A stretch of 64,000 bases of DNA from Thalassomonas sp. RHCl1 (GCF_947387555.1 NZ_CANDNZ010000007.1:310001-374000), one strand, 5' to 3'. Shown: positions 37,833-46,589, counted from the stretch's first letter. Notes: generated by a model not told the origin, from the sequence alone. Translations and numbers: made by a program.

Positions 37833-38717
37833 ATGCAACCTAACAATACTCTGGACAGCGAACTGGTCGCCAATGAAGCGCTGTTTACCGACAGTTTTTT
37901 TCAGCAGTTTACCCTGCGCAAAAACAAGCAGCCGCTGCAGCTTAATGAGACTATCAGTAAAGATTATCAATTTCCGACCTTTTACGGCAATGTGACCTGT
38001 GCCATCGGGGTTTTCCTTTGTGACTACCAGCAGGCGCAGCAACTGTTGCCCCATCCGAAAATGAAGCCGGTGGCTATGCCCAAGGGGCGGGCCTTAGTGA
38101 CTTTCTCCTGCTATGAATACCAGAATGTTATGGGTATTGCTCCCTATAACGAAATTGCCATGACTATTCCCGTGATGGTGGATCCTGCGATTAATATCCC
38201 GGTGCTGCCTATGGTTATGGATGGTTTTAGCAAGTTTGGTTATTACGTTTTCCATATGCCGGTGACTTCCCTGGAAAACCGCATCCGCGGCAACAAGATC
38301 TGGGGCCTGCCTAAGGTGGTAGATACCGTTGATATCAAGGTCGAAGACGGCATATCTAAAACCCGGGCGACGGACGAGCAGGGCAACTTTTATTTTTCCC
38401 TGGAAGTACCGACACAAGGTAAGCCTACCCATTTTGATGTCCGCTCAAATCTATACTCCCGTCTGGATCAAGACTTGCTGCAAAGCCCGACCCAGTTTAA
38501 AGGGGATTTTAACGTCATTAAATATATGGACAGGTTATGGAAAAGGGGCGGCGCAGATCCGGGCGTGCTGAAAATCGGAGAAGGTCCTTACGGTGATATG
38601 CTTAAAAAACTGAAGATTGAGCCGCAGCCGTTCCAGTTCCGTTATGCCCATCATATGAATGCCTGCTTTGATTTGCCCAATGAAAATTACCAGGCCCCGT
38701 TTACTTTTACCGGTTAG
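37833..38717 (+). CDS. acetoacetate decarboxylase-like protein
   Basis: A 294-aa protein of the acetoacetate decarboxylase fold. The ATG at 37833 is preferred for its GAGGAAT ribosome-binding site over the 37800 start. The family core is seen in the stretch ENRIRGNKIWGLPKVVDTVDI, where the Schiff-base lysine would fall in LPK; the usual second adjacent lysine, which lowers the pKa in the clostridial enzyme, is Val here. Such proteins often act on other keto acids or as aldol-dehydratases. It is followed after 62 bases by a ketopantoate-reductase-like gene, suggesting a shared small pathway. The substrate is unknown. Confidence 0.75.
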   Translation: MQPNNTLDSELVANEALFTDSFFQQFTLRKNKQPLQLNETISKDYQFPTFYGNVTCAIGVFLCDYQQAQQLLPHPKMKPVAMPKGRALVTFSCYEYQNVMGIAPYNEIAMTIPVMVDPAINIPVLPMVMDGFSKFGYYVFHMPVTSLENRIRGNKIWGLPKVVDTVDIKVEDGISKTRATDEQGNFYFSLEVPTQGKPTHFDVRSNLYSRLDQDLLQSPTQFKGDFNVIKYMDRLWKRGGADPGVLKIGEGPYGDMLKKLKIEPQPFQFRYAHHMNACFDLPNENYQAPFTFTG

Positions 38718-38779
38718 ACAGGGTTGTCGAGCCGGAAAATTTTACCAGTAGAGAAACAGCCAAGAACAGGAAAAGTGTG

Positions 38780-39829
38780 ATGCCAGCTTCATTTAAACAA
38801 CAAACCGTTTTACTCGTCGGGGCCGGCGCCGTCGGCGCTACCATTGCCGCCTGGCTTGCCCCCAAGCTTAAAAACTTTTATGTGTTAGATCAGGGGGAAA
38901 CCCTTAAAGCTATAGCAGAAAAAGGGGTCAGTTCCTATTTACAGCACCATAAGCAAGCAACAGAAAATACCCGGGTGAAAACCGTGGCAAGTTTTAAAGA
39001 GTGCCCTAAGCCGGATATTATCTTGCTGTGCGTAAAAAATTACAGTTTAGACGGTTTGTCCCAGGCAATACTGGATGTTTATGGTGAGCAGGCCCTGAAA
39101 GATATCGTGGTGGTGGGGCTGCAAAACGGTGTTGAAAATCAGCAAATATTGCCGAAATATTTTCCTAAGCTGGTCTACGGCATTATCAGTTTTAATGCCT
39201 GGCTTGATGAACCCGGCGTGGTCGGTTATCAGGCCAAGGGACCTTTTATTTTCGGCACCCCGGATAATAGCCTGCAAACGGAAGTTGAGCGGGTCACTTC
39301 GGTATTTAATTTAGGGGTCGAGGCCATTGCCAGCCGGCATTTTCAGGATGCGGCGCTGTCGAAAATGATCATCAATCTTACCAATTCCTTTACTACATTG
39401 ATGGGCTTGGGGTACCGGGAAATCGATCATCCCTCTTTGTTCCAGAAAATTCTCAGCCAGCTGACTTATGAGGGGGTAAAAATCGTTAAAGCCTCCGGCC
39501 ATAAAGAATGTAAGGTCGGGGATATTCCCAGCTGGTTTATTATCAGCGCCAGCGCTAAGCTGCCGCAGTTTTTAACCCGTAAGGTGTTTAATAAAAACGT
39601 CAAGAAGATGGTGGTCAGCTCTATGGCCCAGGATATCATCCAAAATGGCCGCAGCGATAATGAACTTGACGGCATCAACGGGTACCTGCTTGAGCTGGCG
39701 GATAAGTTTAATGTCGAGGCGCCCTATAACAAGGCGATGTACCGACTTTGCCGGCAGGCATTCAGCCAGGAGAAGTTTGAGCCTATCAGTGTCGAGGAGG
39801 TCTGGCAGCAAATGGCGCTAACCAGCTAA
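38780..39829 (+). CDS. ketopantoate reductase-family (PanE/ApbA-like) dehydrogenase
   Basis: A 349-aa NAD(P)-dependent oxidoreductase. The Rossmann loop LLVGAGAVGATIAAWLA is at about residues 11-27. The NGVENQ stretch and the central Lys in LSKMIINLTNSFTTLMGLG match ketopantoate reductases. The ATG at 38780 has AGGA nine bases upstream; a GTG directly before it is the alternative. It is longer than PanE (about 300 aa), and its pairing with an acetoacetate-decarboxylase-like gene suggests a 2-keto acid reductase of secondary metabolism rather than the pantothenate enzyme. Confidence 0.8.
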   Translation: MPASFKQQTVLLVGAGAVGATIAAWLAPKLKNFYVLDQGETLKAIAEKGVSSYLQHHKQATENTRVKTVASFKECPKPDIILLCVKNYSLDGLSQAILDVYGEQALKDIVVVGLQNGVENQQILPKYFPKLVYGIISFNAWLDEPGVVGYQAKGPFIFGTPDNSLQTEVERVTSVFNLGVEAIASRHFQDAALSKMIINLTNSFTTLMGLGYREIDHPSLFQKILSQLTYEGVKIVKASGHKECKVGDIPSWFIISASAKLPQFLTRKVFNKNVKKMVVSSMAQDIIQNGRSDNELDGINGYLLELADKFNVEAPYNKAMYRLCRQAFSQEKFEPISVEEVWQQMALTS

Positions 39830-39864
39830 CGGCTAAGCCGTTGACAATCAATTTATTGCTAAAG

Positions 39865-39892
39865 CAGGTGACAATAAAACCATTGTCACCTG
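39865..39892. terminator. hairpin at the end of the 57-aa membrane protein gene
   Basis: An 11-base-pair perfect stem (CAGGTGACAAT/ATTGTCACCTG) with a six-base loop, overlapping the stop codon of the - strand small gene and lying 36 bases after the preceding + strand gene. It probably terminates in both directions, although the T tracts are short. Confidence 0.6.
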
Positions 39893-40059
39893 TGGGTAAC
39901 AAAGATCATCAGGATAAAAAAGCCGATAATAATGGCATTGAACGAGATAATGTAAGCAAATCCCCTCAGGCCGTCTTTGACGGTGTAACCCTTTTCGGTC
40001 AGATACCACCACCAGATACCGCACATAAGAATAGGCAATAAAATGAAAAACTTTATCAT
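39886..40059 (-). CDS. small 57-aa membrane protein
   Basis: Short frame of two hydrophobic helices: IKFFILLPILMCGIWWWYL near the N-terminus and FAYIISFNAIIIGFFILMIF near the C-terminus, separated by a charged loop (TEKGYTVKDGLRG). This membrane hairpin pattern is unlikely by chance in such a short frame, and a terminator-like hairpin ends it. The ribosome-binding site is weak. I do not recognise a family; small hairpin proteins often modulate larger membrane complexes. Confidence 0.6.
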   Translation of the reverse strand: MIKFFILLPILMCGIWWWYLTEKGYTVKDGLRGFAYIISFNAIIIGFFILMIFVTHR

Positions 40060-40218
40060 AAAGTTAAATAGTTACTTATTATATTCCAATATCATAGGCG
40101 AAAATATCGGCCGATGCTATCGGTGAAATTAGATATTTCACAGTATTTGCTCTTCTTTGCTTTGACGGGAGGTTAAACCTTTCCCCGGGCAGGTGGTGAA
40201 TGCTCTATTTTGCGCGTC

Positions 40219-40232
40219 TTGATACAGATCAA
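40219..40232 (+). promoter_or_regulatory. FNR box
   Basis: TTGATACAGATCAA is a perfect match to TTGAT-N4-ATCAA. Its centre (40225.5) is 41.5 bases before the start predicted from the -10 element below, the classical class II activator position. Confidence 0.7.
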
Positions 40233-40251
40233 ATCTCTTGCTTTTTAAAAC

Positions 40252-40260
40252 TGGTATAAA
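40252..40260 (+). promoter_or_regulatory. extended -10 promoter of the CBS-GGDEF-EAL gene
   Basis: TGG followed by TATAAA (40255-40260) gives an extended -10 with no good -35, as expected when FNR occupies that region. Predicted start near 40267, leaving a 27-base leader. Confidence 0.6.
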
Positions 40261-40293
40261 ACACTGCGGTAAATTGTATCAGAAAATAAACGT

Positions 40294-42861
40294 ATGACTT
40301 TGGTGAGTAATAAGAGCACATTAACAGCTTCTCATTTGGCACAAAAAAACTTGTTATCCTGTGCGCCGGACACCCCTTTGTGTCTGGCGGCACAAATGAT
40401 CCGAACCCATAAAACCAGCTCTATTTTGATAGAGGAGGACGGTAAAACTATCGGCATCTGGACCGAAGCCGACTGCGCTAAATTATCCTTTGAGCAACAA
40501 GATTATTTTGACAGCCCGATCAAGCAGTTTATGAGTGCGCCGGTGCTGACCATAAAGGCCGATACTCCGTTGCAAAAGATCATTATGACCTTTTACCGGA
40601 ATCGGGTACGTCATTTGCTGGTTGTGGATGAAAATGAGCAGGCGATAGGCATAGTGAATCAAACGGATGTAATTAAAAAGCAGGGAATCGAGCATTATCT
40701 GCAGCTAAGAAAAATAAAAGATAACTACAACTCCAGAATACCCGTGATCAGCGGCAAGCTGCCGGTGAGTAAAATCGCCGAAGCCATGGCGGAATATAAG
40801 AGTTCCTCGGCGCTGGTCAAAGATGAACAAAGCGGCGAGTACGGCATTATTACCGAGCGGGATTTGCTGACCATTCTCGCGGAAAAGCACCGGGACCGCG
40901 ATGCCTGGTTTTATGCCGCTTATCCGCTGGTGACCATACATGATGAAGACACCCTGCATCAGGCCTATATCACCATCAAGCAAAACAATATCCGCCACCT
41001 GGTGGTGACCAACAGTTTGAGTGAAATCGTCGGTATTTTGTCTTTGCAGCATATCTTATCGGATATTGAAATTGCCTATGTGCAAAAACTGGAAACCATT
41101 TTAACCGAGCGGGACGATGCCCTGCGGGAGTCAAAAAAGAGTCTGTATTTTGCTGAAAAAATAATCGAAGCCTCCCTCGACAGCATCATGGTAACCGATG
41201 CCAGTGGCAAGATCTTATCGGTGAACTCGGCCTTTACCAAGCTTACCGGTTATAGCGAAGAAGAAGCCATAGGGCAACCGGCGAGCCTGCTTAGCTCCGG
41301 GCGCCATGATCAAACATTTTACCGGGAGATGTGGGGAGCGATTGCCGAAAACCGCATGTGGCAGGGGGAGATCTGGAACAAAAAGAAAAACGGCGATATT
41401 TACCCTGAATGGCTGACCATAGTGCAGATAGATCAGGATGATGAAAGCGAGCATTTGTTTGCCGCCATATTCAGCGATATTACCGACCGTAAGGTCAGTG
41501 AAAATAAAATTCACGCGCTGGCGTTTTTTGACGATCTCACCGGTTTGCCCAACCGGCGCTTGTTTAACGACAGGTTTGAAATTGCCCTGTCCACCGCCCA
41601 CAGAAATGGGCAGCAGGCGGCAGTGCTGTTTCTGGACTTAGACCGCTTTAAGCAGATTAACGACAGCCTGGGGCATAAGGTCGGCGATGAATTATTAAAA
41701 GCGGTATCGAACCGGCTTAATGCCAGCCTTAAAGAAGGGGATACCGTTTCCCGTTTTGGCGGCGATGAATTTGTTTTGTTATTAACGGAAATGGATTGCG
41801 TCAAAGACGTGGTTTCCGTGGTGGAGCGCATCAGTAAGGTGTTGAGCCAGCCTTATGAGCTGGAGTCGAAAAAGCTCCATGTTACCCCGTCAATCGGTGT
41901 GGCCATTTATCCCGAGGACGGCCAGGATACGGATACCTTGCTTAAGCATGCCGATATTGCCATGTATAAGGCCAAGGACAGCGGCAGAAACTCATACCAG
42001 CTTTATACTGCAGAAATGAATGTGGTGGCGATGGACCGCTTGCTGACGCAGAATTATTTGCGCAGTGCGTTGCAGCAGGATGAACTTGAGCTGTTTTACC
42101 AGCTGCAGTTTGACAGCATCAGCGGCCAGGTGGTGGGTATTGAAGCCTTATTGCGCTGGAATCACCCTGAGTTAGGGTATGTCTCCCCCGCCTACTTTAT
42201 CCCGATGGCGGAAGAAATCGGCATTATCGTCGATATCGACCGCTGGGTATTGCGTCAGGCTTGTAAGCAAAGAAAACGCTGGCAACAGTTGGGGCTGGAA
42301 GATGTCCGGGTGGCGGTGAATATCTCCGCCTTACACTTTCGCCATGACCTGATCAAGTCGATTGAACTGGCGTTAAAAGAAACCGGTTTAGATCCCAGGT
42401 TATTAACCTTGGAAGTTACCGAAGGCTGCCTGATTGAAAATATCGAACAGGCCAGTAAAACCCTAACCCGGGCCAATGAACTGGGCATTAAAAATTCCAT
42501 CGACGATTTCGGTACCGGTTTCTCCGCCCTGAGCTATTTGACTCAGTTGCCATTTGATACCTTAAAGATAGATGCCGGTTTTATCCGTAAGCTGCCTTTT
42601 GATCAGCAGGAATGTCAGATAGTGGCCACCATTATCGCCATGGCGCAAGGGCTTAATCTCGGTATTGTCGCGGAAGGGGTGGAAACCCGGGAGCAGGTGG
42701 ATTTTCTTACTAAAAAAGGCTGCTCGGTGATGCAGGGCTATTTATACTGCAAACCCGCCAATGCTGACAGCATCAGCGCACAATTGCTTGAGCTTTATGG
42801 AAAAAACAGCGCTAATACCACCGGGGACAATATTGCTGTTGAAAACCTGGCTGAAATCTAA
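40294..42861 (+). CDS. CBS-PAS-GGDEF-EAL c-di-GMP signalling protein
   Basis: An 855-aa cytoplasmic protein. Four CBS motifs fill about residues 12-260, suggesting adenine-nucleotide sensing; a short coiled segment leads to a PAS domain (about 285-400, IMVTDASGKILSVNSAFTKLTGYS). GGDEF is intact at 489-493. The inhibitory RxxD site reads KEGD, so feedback inhibition may be lost. The EAL domain starts at residue 617 (IEALLRW) and keeps the metal residues in VNISALHF, LEVTEG, SIDDFGTGFS, LKIDAGFI and VAEGVET, so phosphodiesterase activity is likely. An FNR box and extended -10 upstream suggest induction at low oxygen. Net activity cannot be told from sequence. Confidence 0.93.
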   Translation: MTLVSNKSTLTASHLAQKNLLSCAPDTPLCLAAQMIRTHKTSSILIEEDGKTIGIWTEADCAKLSFEQQDYFDSPIKQFMSAPVLTIKADTPLQKIIMTFYRNRVRHLLVVDENEQAIGIVNQTDVIKKQGIEHYLQLRKIKDNYNSRIPVISGKLPVSKIAEAMAEYKSSSALVKDEQSGEYGIITERDLLTILAEKHRDRDAWFYAAYPLVTIHDEDTLHQAYITIKQNNIRHLVVTNSLSEIVGILSLQHILSDIEIAYVQKLETILTERDDALRESKKSLYFAEKIIEASLDSIMVTDASGKILSVNSAFTKLTGYSEEEAIGQPASLLSSGRHDQTFYREMWGAIAENRMWQGEIWNKKKNGDIYPEWLTIVQIDQDDESEHLFAAIFSDITDRKVSENKIHALAFFDDLTGLPNRRLFNDRFEIALSTAHRNGQQAAVLFLDLDRFKQINDSLGHKVGDELLKAVSNRLNASLKEGDTVSRFGGDEFVLLLTEMDCVKDVVSVVERISKVLSQPYELESKKLHVTPSIGVAIYPEDGQDTDTLLKHADIAMYKAKDSGRNSYQLYTAEMNVVAMDRLLTQNYLRSALQQDELELFYQLQFDSISGQVVGIEALLRWNHPELGYVSPAYFIPMAEEIGIIVDIDRWVLRQACKQRKRWQQLGLEDVRVAVNISALHFRHDLIKSIELALKETGLDPRLLTLEVTEGCLIENIEQASKTLTRANELGIKNSIDDFGTGFSALSYLTQLPFDTLKIDAGFIRKLPFDQQECQIVATIIAMAQGLNLGIVAEGVETREQVDFLTKKGCSVMQGYLYCKPANADSISAQLLELYGKNSANTTGDNIAVENLAEI

Positions 42862-42878
42862 AAGCTGATTTTTTATTT

Positions 42879-42910
42879 CCTTTGCCGGGAATTCAATGAC
42901 CCGGCAAAGG
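42879..42910. terminator. hairpin between convergent genes
   Basis: A perfect 11-base-pair stem (CCTTTGCCGGG/CCCGGCAAAGG) with a ten-base loop between the stops of two convergent genes. T tracts are absent, but position favours bidirectional termination. Confidence 0.6.
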
Positions 42911-42919
42911 ATAGTCTGC

Positions 42920-44551
42920 TTATCCCGATGAGTTGTTGCCGTTTTGTGCCTGGTTTTTTTCTATCAGCACCGTCAGCGGTTTACGGATGGAATATAAGAA
43001 CAGCAAGCTGGGAATGACCATAAAGGCGGTGAGCACAAAGAATAAAGACCAGTTACCGTCAAGCCAGTCGACAATAATACCTGAATATGACCCAAGCATA
43101 ACCCGGCCAAAGGTACCCAGGGAGGCCATCAGCGCATATTGGCTGGCGGTAAAGGTATGGTTGCACAATACCGATAACAGGGCGACAAAAGCCACCGAGC
43201 CCCAGGCGGAGGTAAAACCGTCGACAAACACGGTAAAGGCAAACAGTGCCTTATCCGGGCCGACGATCGCCATCACGGAAAACAGCAAGTTGCTGGCAGC
43301 CATTGCCGTGCCGCCGATAAACAAGCCCTTTAAAATACCGTAACGTATGGTAAAGACACTGCCGATTAGTGAAAAAATGATGGTGACCGACCAGTTGATC
43401 ATTTTCGAATAATAGGCGATATCGCTGTTGGAAAAACCCACTTCCCGGTAAAACACAATCGACATGCGTCCCAGGTAAGCTTCTCCCAGTTTAAATAAAA
43501 AGATAAAGAGTAAAATGGCTATCGATAACCGGGCGCCGTTGCGGTCGAAAAACTCCTGGATGGGGGCAACTAAAGTGGTCAGTAACCAGGCGGTCAGGCG
43601 GAGGGTACGGTTCGGCGTCGAAACAGGCCCTGTGCCTGTTTCATTATTCATTATCTGGCTGCTGACCACTTTATTTAAGCGGGTGAGTTGTTGGCTGAAA
43701 AGCAACAGCAGCAGTAGGATAAAGACACTGATCAGCCAAAAGCGGTAACCGCTGTCGATAACCCCCTGCGGCCAGCCGGGGTAACCTATATTGGCATAAA
43801 TAATCGCGGCAAAAATGGCCGGTAAAATAAGCAGGATAGCCAGCGGTTGCCTGCCCTGGGTAGGTAGGGCTTGCAGGTAATTTTTTTCTATTTTCTGCTG
43901 TACCGCCTCGCGGTTGCTTTTCGGTTCACGCACCACCATGGCGGTGATCATTAAGATAGCCATGATCACGGCCAATACCAGGTATACTTGCGACCATTGC
44001 CAGTCTGGTTGATCCACCAGGATAAAGGGGATACTGCCTAAACCGGCAAAGCCGGTCCACCAGCCGGAGGTGGCCATGGCGGAGCCGGCTGCCATGTAAT
44101 TCGTATCTTTATCCTGCAACAAGTCGATACGATAGGCGTCTATGGCAATATCCTGGGTAGCGCCGCAAATGGCGATGATTAAGCCAAAAAAAGCCATCAG
44201 ACTGAGCTGGTTGACGACATCTAGCTGGCTTAATTGCAGTGTGGCCAACATGATCAGCAGCTGGGTGGTTAAGATCCAGCTACGCCTTTGTCCTATAAAC
44301 CGGGTTAATAAAGGTACTTTGAGGCGGTCCACCAGGGGTGACCAAAGAAAGTTAATGCTGTAAGCAACAAAGATTAAACCGAATAAGCCGATACTGGAAC
44401 GGCTTAAACCGGCATCTGTTAACCAGCCGCTCATGGCAGAGCCTGTCATCACCCAGGGAAAACCGCTGGCAATACCAAAGCAAAAGATGCTGAGTAACCT
44501 GCGATCTTTAAAGTAGGACAGAGTTTGGCGTAAGCTGTGGGGTGAAGACAT
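42920..44551 (-). CDS. ampG: AmpG-like muropeptide permease (MFS)
   Basis: A 543-aa major-facilitator protein with about 14 helices. The N-terminal FGIASGFPWVMTGSAMSGWLTDAG and the CGATQDIAIDAYRIDLL stretch are strong AmpG signatures. AmpG imports anhydromuropeptides from the periplasm for wall recycling and, where ampC is present, for beta-lactamase induction. The central loop (around residues 220-250) and the extra C-terminal helices are longer than in E. coli AmpG (491 aa), as in other Alteromonadales. Monocistronic, convergent with the preceding gene. Confidence 0.85.
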   Translation of the reverse strand: MSSPHSLRQTLSYFKDRRLLSIFCFGIASGFPWVMTGSAMSGWLTDAGLSRSSIGLFGLIFVAYSINFLWSPLVDRLKVPLLTRFIGQRRSWILTTQLLIMLATLQLSQLDVVNQLSLMAFFGLIIAICGATQDIAIDAYRIDLLQDKDTNYMAAGSAMATSGWWTGFAGLGSIPFILVDQPDWQWSQVYLVLAVIMAILMITAMVVREPKSNREAVQQKIEKNYLQALPTQGRQPLAILLILPAIFAAIIYANIGYPGWPQGVIDSGYRFWLISVFILLLLLLFSQQLTRLNKVVSSQIMNNETGTGPVSTPNRTLRLTAWLLTTLVAPIQEFFDRNGARLSIAILLFIFLFKLGEAYLGRMSIVFYREVGFSNSDIAYYSKMINWSVTIIFSLIGSVFTIRYGILKGLFIGGTAMAASNLLFSVMAIVGPDKALFAFTVFVDGFTSAWGSVAFVALLSVLCNHTFTASQYALMASLGTFGRVMLGSYSGIIVDWLDGNWSLFFVLTAFMVIPSLLFLYSIRKPLTVLIEKNQAQNGNNSSG

Positions 44552-44749
44552 AAATAGCGGGTACCTGAAAAAGTCTGGAGACAGGATGAATAATGAAGGC
44601 TAGGTTATCAAAGACTTGCGCCTATAGCCAGGGAAGGTGGCAGCGGCAGGTCATTAGTCTGTCAGTAATTGCGTTGAGTCGGGTTTTTAGGGGAGGTTTT
44701 CAGTTATGGGGGCGATAACTGCTTTATTATAGAAGGTTTGAAAGATAGC

Positions 44750-45079
44750 TCAGGGAATAGGCCGCCAGCCGATACAATCTATCGGGTAGCTGCCGGTGCC
44801 GGCGAAAAAGTCCAGACAGGTATTGATTTCGCTTTTCAGATACAGGTCATGGCTTAGCGACTGGGCGCCGTGTAAACTGATTTCATGAACAATATGCCAG
44901 AACACCCTTTCCTGGGCATTACCCGGGGTTTCTTCGGTGACATTGAGCAAGGTCCATTCATCCATGACATCGACGATGAATTTATCCAGCTCGGTATAAT
45001 GTATGCCCTGCTCCAGAACCGCCTTGACATAGGCACTGATCTGCGTTGTTTTTTCGTTGATAAACTGCTCGATTATCAT
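44750..45079 (-). CDS. hypothetical 109-aa protein
   Basis: A small acidic cytoplasmic protein that I cannot name. The start is supported by GGGGAT about eight bases upstream. Features are an N-terminal amphipathic stretch (IEQFINEKTTQISAYVKAVLEQG), the motif HYTELDKFIVDVMDEW, and RVFWHIVHEISLHGAQSL in the second half. It has no signal peptide or membrane segment. The 305-base region upstream contains a nested palindrome with an FNR-like box (45278-45331). Coding is probable; function is unknown. Confidence 0.65.
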   Translation of the reverse strand: MIIEQFINEKTTQISAYVKAVLEQGIHYTELDKFIVDVMDEWTLLNVTEETPGNAQERVFWHIVHEISLHGAQSLSHDLYLKSEINTCLDFFAGTGSYPIDCIGWRPIP

Positions 45080-45384
45080 TCGTGATCCCCAAAATGCTAT
45101 TGGCTTATTTAATTCCTTTTAGAAACGAATGTGGAAGAATTTCCATCGTTTGGTGATAAGCGCCGATGTGAAGTTTTATTATATAGATTCAGTATTAGTT
45201 ATTAACGATAAAGCGGGGCTTGTCAAAAGCAATACTAGTGTTTTTTGTCAACAAATTGTAAAAAAGAGTATATAAGTTTGATCGGTATCAATAAATTTTC
45301 TTTTGCTTAAGCAATTTTATTGATGCCGATCTTTGACAAAGTTGCTCTTTTCTGCTTTTGCCTTGCAGTTAATAAAGAGCAAGT
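45080..45384. other. 305-base AT-rich gap with regulatory palindrome
   Basis: No gene found. The right half holds the inverted repeat described at 45278-45331; the left half is AT-rich and probably carries the promoter of the 109-aa gene (TACAAT on the - strand at about 45255-45260). Confidence 0.45.
45278..45331. repeat. nested inverted repeat with FNR-like box
   Basis: 16-base arms GATCGGTATCAATAAA (45280-45295) and TTTATTGATGCCGATC (45316-45331) pair with one mismatch. The loop holds a perfect 12-base palindrome, TTGCTTAAGCAA. The left arm also contains TTGATCGGTATCAA (45278-45291), an exact TTGAT-N4-ATCAA FNR pattern. It may be an operator or a hairpin ending the cyclophilin operon. Confidence 0.6.
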
Positions 45385-45981
45385 CTACTGTGCCGGCAGT
45401 AAGGTGGCTTTTTTCAGGATCACGGGTTTTACCGGAACATCCGACCAGGCCATTTCTTCGTTATAACCAGTTTCTACCTGGGCCATGGCTTCAAGGACTT
45501 CTTCCCCTTCGACGATACTGCCAAAAACCGCATAACCCCAACGTTTGCCGGGATCCAGAGATTTATTGTCGGCGACATTAAAAAAGAACTGGCGGTTGGC
45601 GGTATGGGGGCGGTTTTCTTTGGCCATGGCGATGGTGCCGGCTTCGTTTTTCAGGCCGTTGCCGGATTCGTTGACTATGCTTTCGTTGACTTTTTTCTCG
45701 ATAAACAGGGGATCATAACCGCCGCCCTGGACGATAAAATCTGCCATGATGCGATGGAAAAGGGTGTTATTGTATTCACCCGTGACCACATAGGTGAGGA
45801 AGTTATCGACGGTGATCGGGGCTTTTACCCGGTCAAGCTCGACGATAATCACCCCCATAGAGGTTTCCAGTTTTACCCTGGGGTAAATGTTATTGGGATC
45901 TATGGCGGCGTTTTTTGCCTGGCTGAAAAAGCTGAGGCAGAGAATAAATAACGTCAGAAGTTTTATGTTAACTGCTTTCAT
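45385..45981 (-). CDS. periplasmic cyclophilin-type peptidyl-prolyl isomerase
   Basis: A 198-aa exported PPIase. The signal peptide ends near residue 22 (FFSQA/K). The cyclophilin core is seen in TLFHRIMADFIVQGGGY (catalytic Arg and the FIVQGG motif), EAGTIAMAKENRPHTANRQFFFNV and the YAVFGSIVEG stretch. It resembles PpiA. It is the last gene of an operon rlmG-yajG-ppi on the - strand, five bases after yajG. It probably assists folding of envelope proteins. Exact orthology to ppiA is not certain. Confidence 0.9.
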   Translation of the reverse strand: MKAVNIKLLTLFILCLSFFSQAKNAAIDPNNIYPRVKLETSMGVIIVELDRVKAPITVDNFLTYVVTGEYNNTLFHRIMADFIVQGGGYDPLFIEKKVNESIVNESGNGLKNEAGTIAMAKENRPHTANRQFFFNVADNKSLDPGKRWGYAVFGSIVEGEEVLEAMAQVETGYNEEMAWSDVPVKPVILKKATLLPAQ

Positions 45982-45986
45982 GGGGG

Positions 45987-46589
45987 TTACCTGATAAATT
46001 GCTGGATTTCTTGATTATCAATTACCTGGGCCAGCAGCAAAGCTAATTGCTGGTTAAAATCCCGCTCCAATACTGCGATATCTGCTTTTAATGGTCCGTG
46101 GCTGCTGCCGCGGTTGCGAAAAGTATTGGTGAGGGTGCTGATACCATTGTCAACTTTTACCGTGAGCACTATTTCACTTTTGACCTGGTATTGCATCAGT
46201 TGCTGGTCGACCTTGATTAAGGCCTGGTCGATAGAAACTTCGATGGCATTGGTGGCGACCGGGCCCATGGCCATACCCTGTTTGTTTAATTGTGTCGTTA
46301 AGCTTTGCGCCACTATGTCTTTGAGGGGCGCTTGCGAAGAAAACAGCTGCGCCGCTTTTTCCGGGCGTGAAATCTGTACTATGTGATTGCCGGTGCGCAT
46401 ATCAAGTACCTGGAGTTGTGCCTGTTTATTGGCATACTTGCCTGAGTTTGCCGCCATGACCTCGGGGGCGACAATCAAGTGACTCGGAGTCTGGCTGCAG
46501 CCGCCGAGCAGTAACAGGGCAGGGATGGCCAGCATAGCACCGAGTTGCACCCGGGCTTGTTTTAAGGGAGTTAGATTTTTTAGTTTCAT
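45987..46589 (-). CDS. yajG: YajG-family outer-membrane lipoprotein
   Basis: A 200-aa lipoprotein. The lipobox LLLGGC places the modified cysteine at residue 31 after a basic N-terminus. The remainder shows the YajG pattern: a short beta-rich domain (VAPEVMAANSGKYANKQ), APLKDIVAQSLTTQLNKQG, and an antiparallel C-terminal region. Function in E. coli is not well defined. The start overlaps the rlmG stop by four bases (ATGA), so the pair is co-translated. No unusual features. Confidence 0.82.
   Translation of the reverse strand: MKLKNLTPLKQARVQLGAMLAIPALLLLGGCSQTPSHLIVAPEVMAANSGKYANKQAQLQVLDMRTGNHIVQISRPEKAAQLFSSQAPLKDIVAQSLTTQLNKQGMAMGPVATNAIEVSIDQALIKVDQQLMQYQVKSEIVLTVKVDNGISTLTNTFRNRGSSHGPLKADIAVLERDFNQQLALLLAQVIDNQEIQQFIR

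Noticed and set aside
39841-40041. 66-codon + strand frame after the ketopantoate-reductase-like gene
   Set aside because: It is antisense to the better-supported 57-aa membrane protein and has no convincing start.
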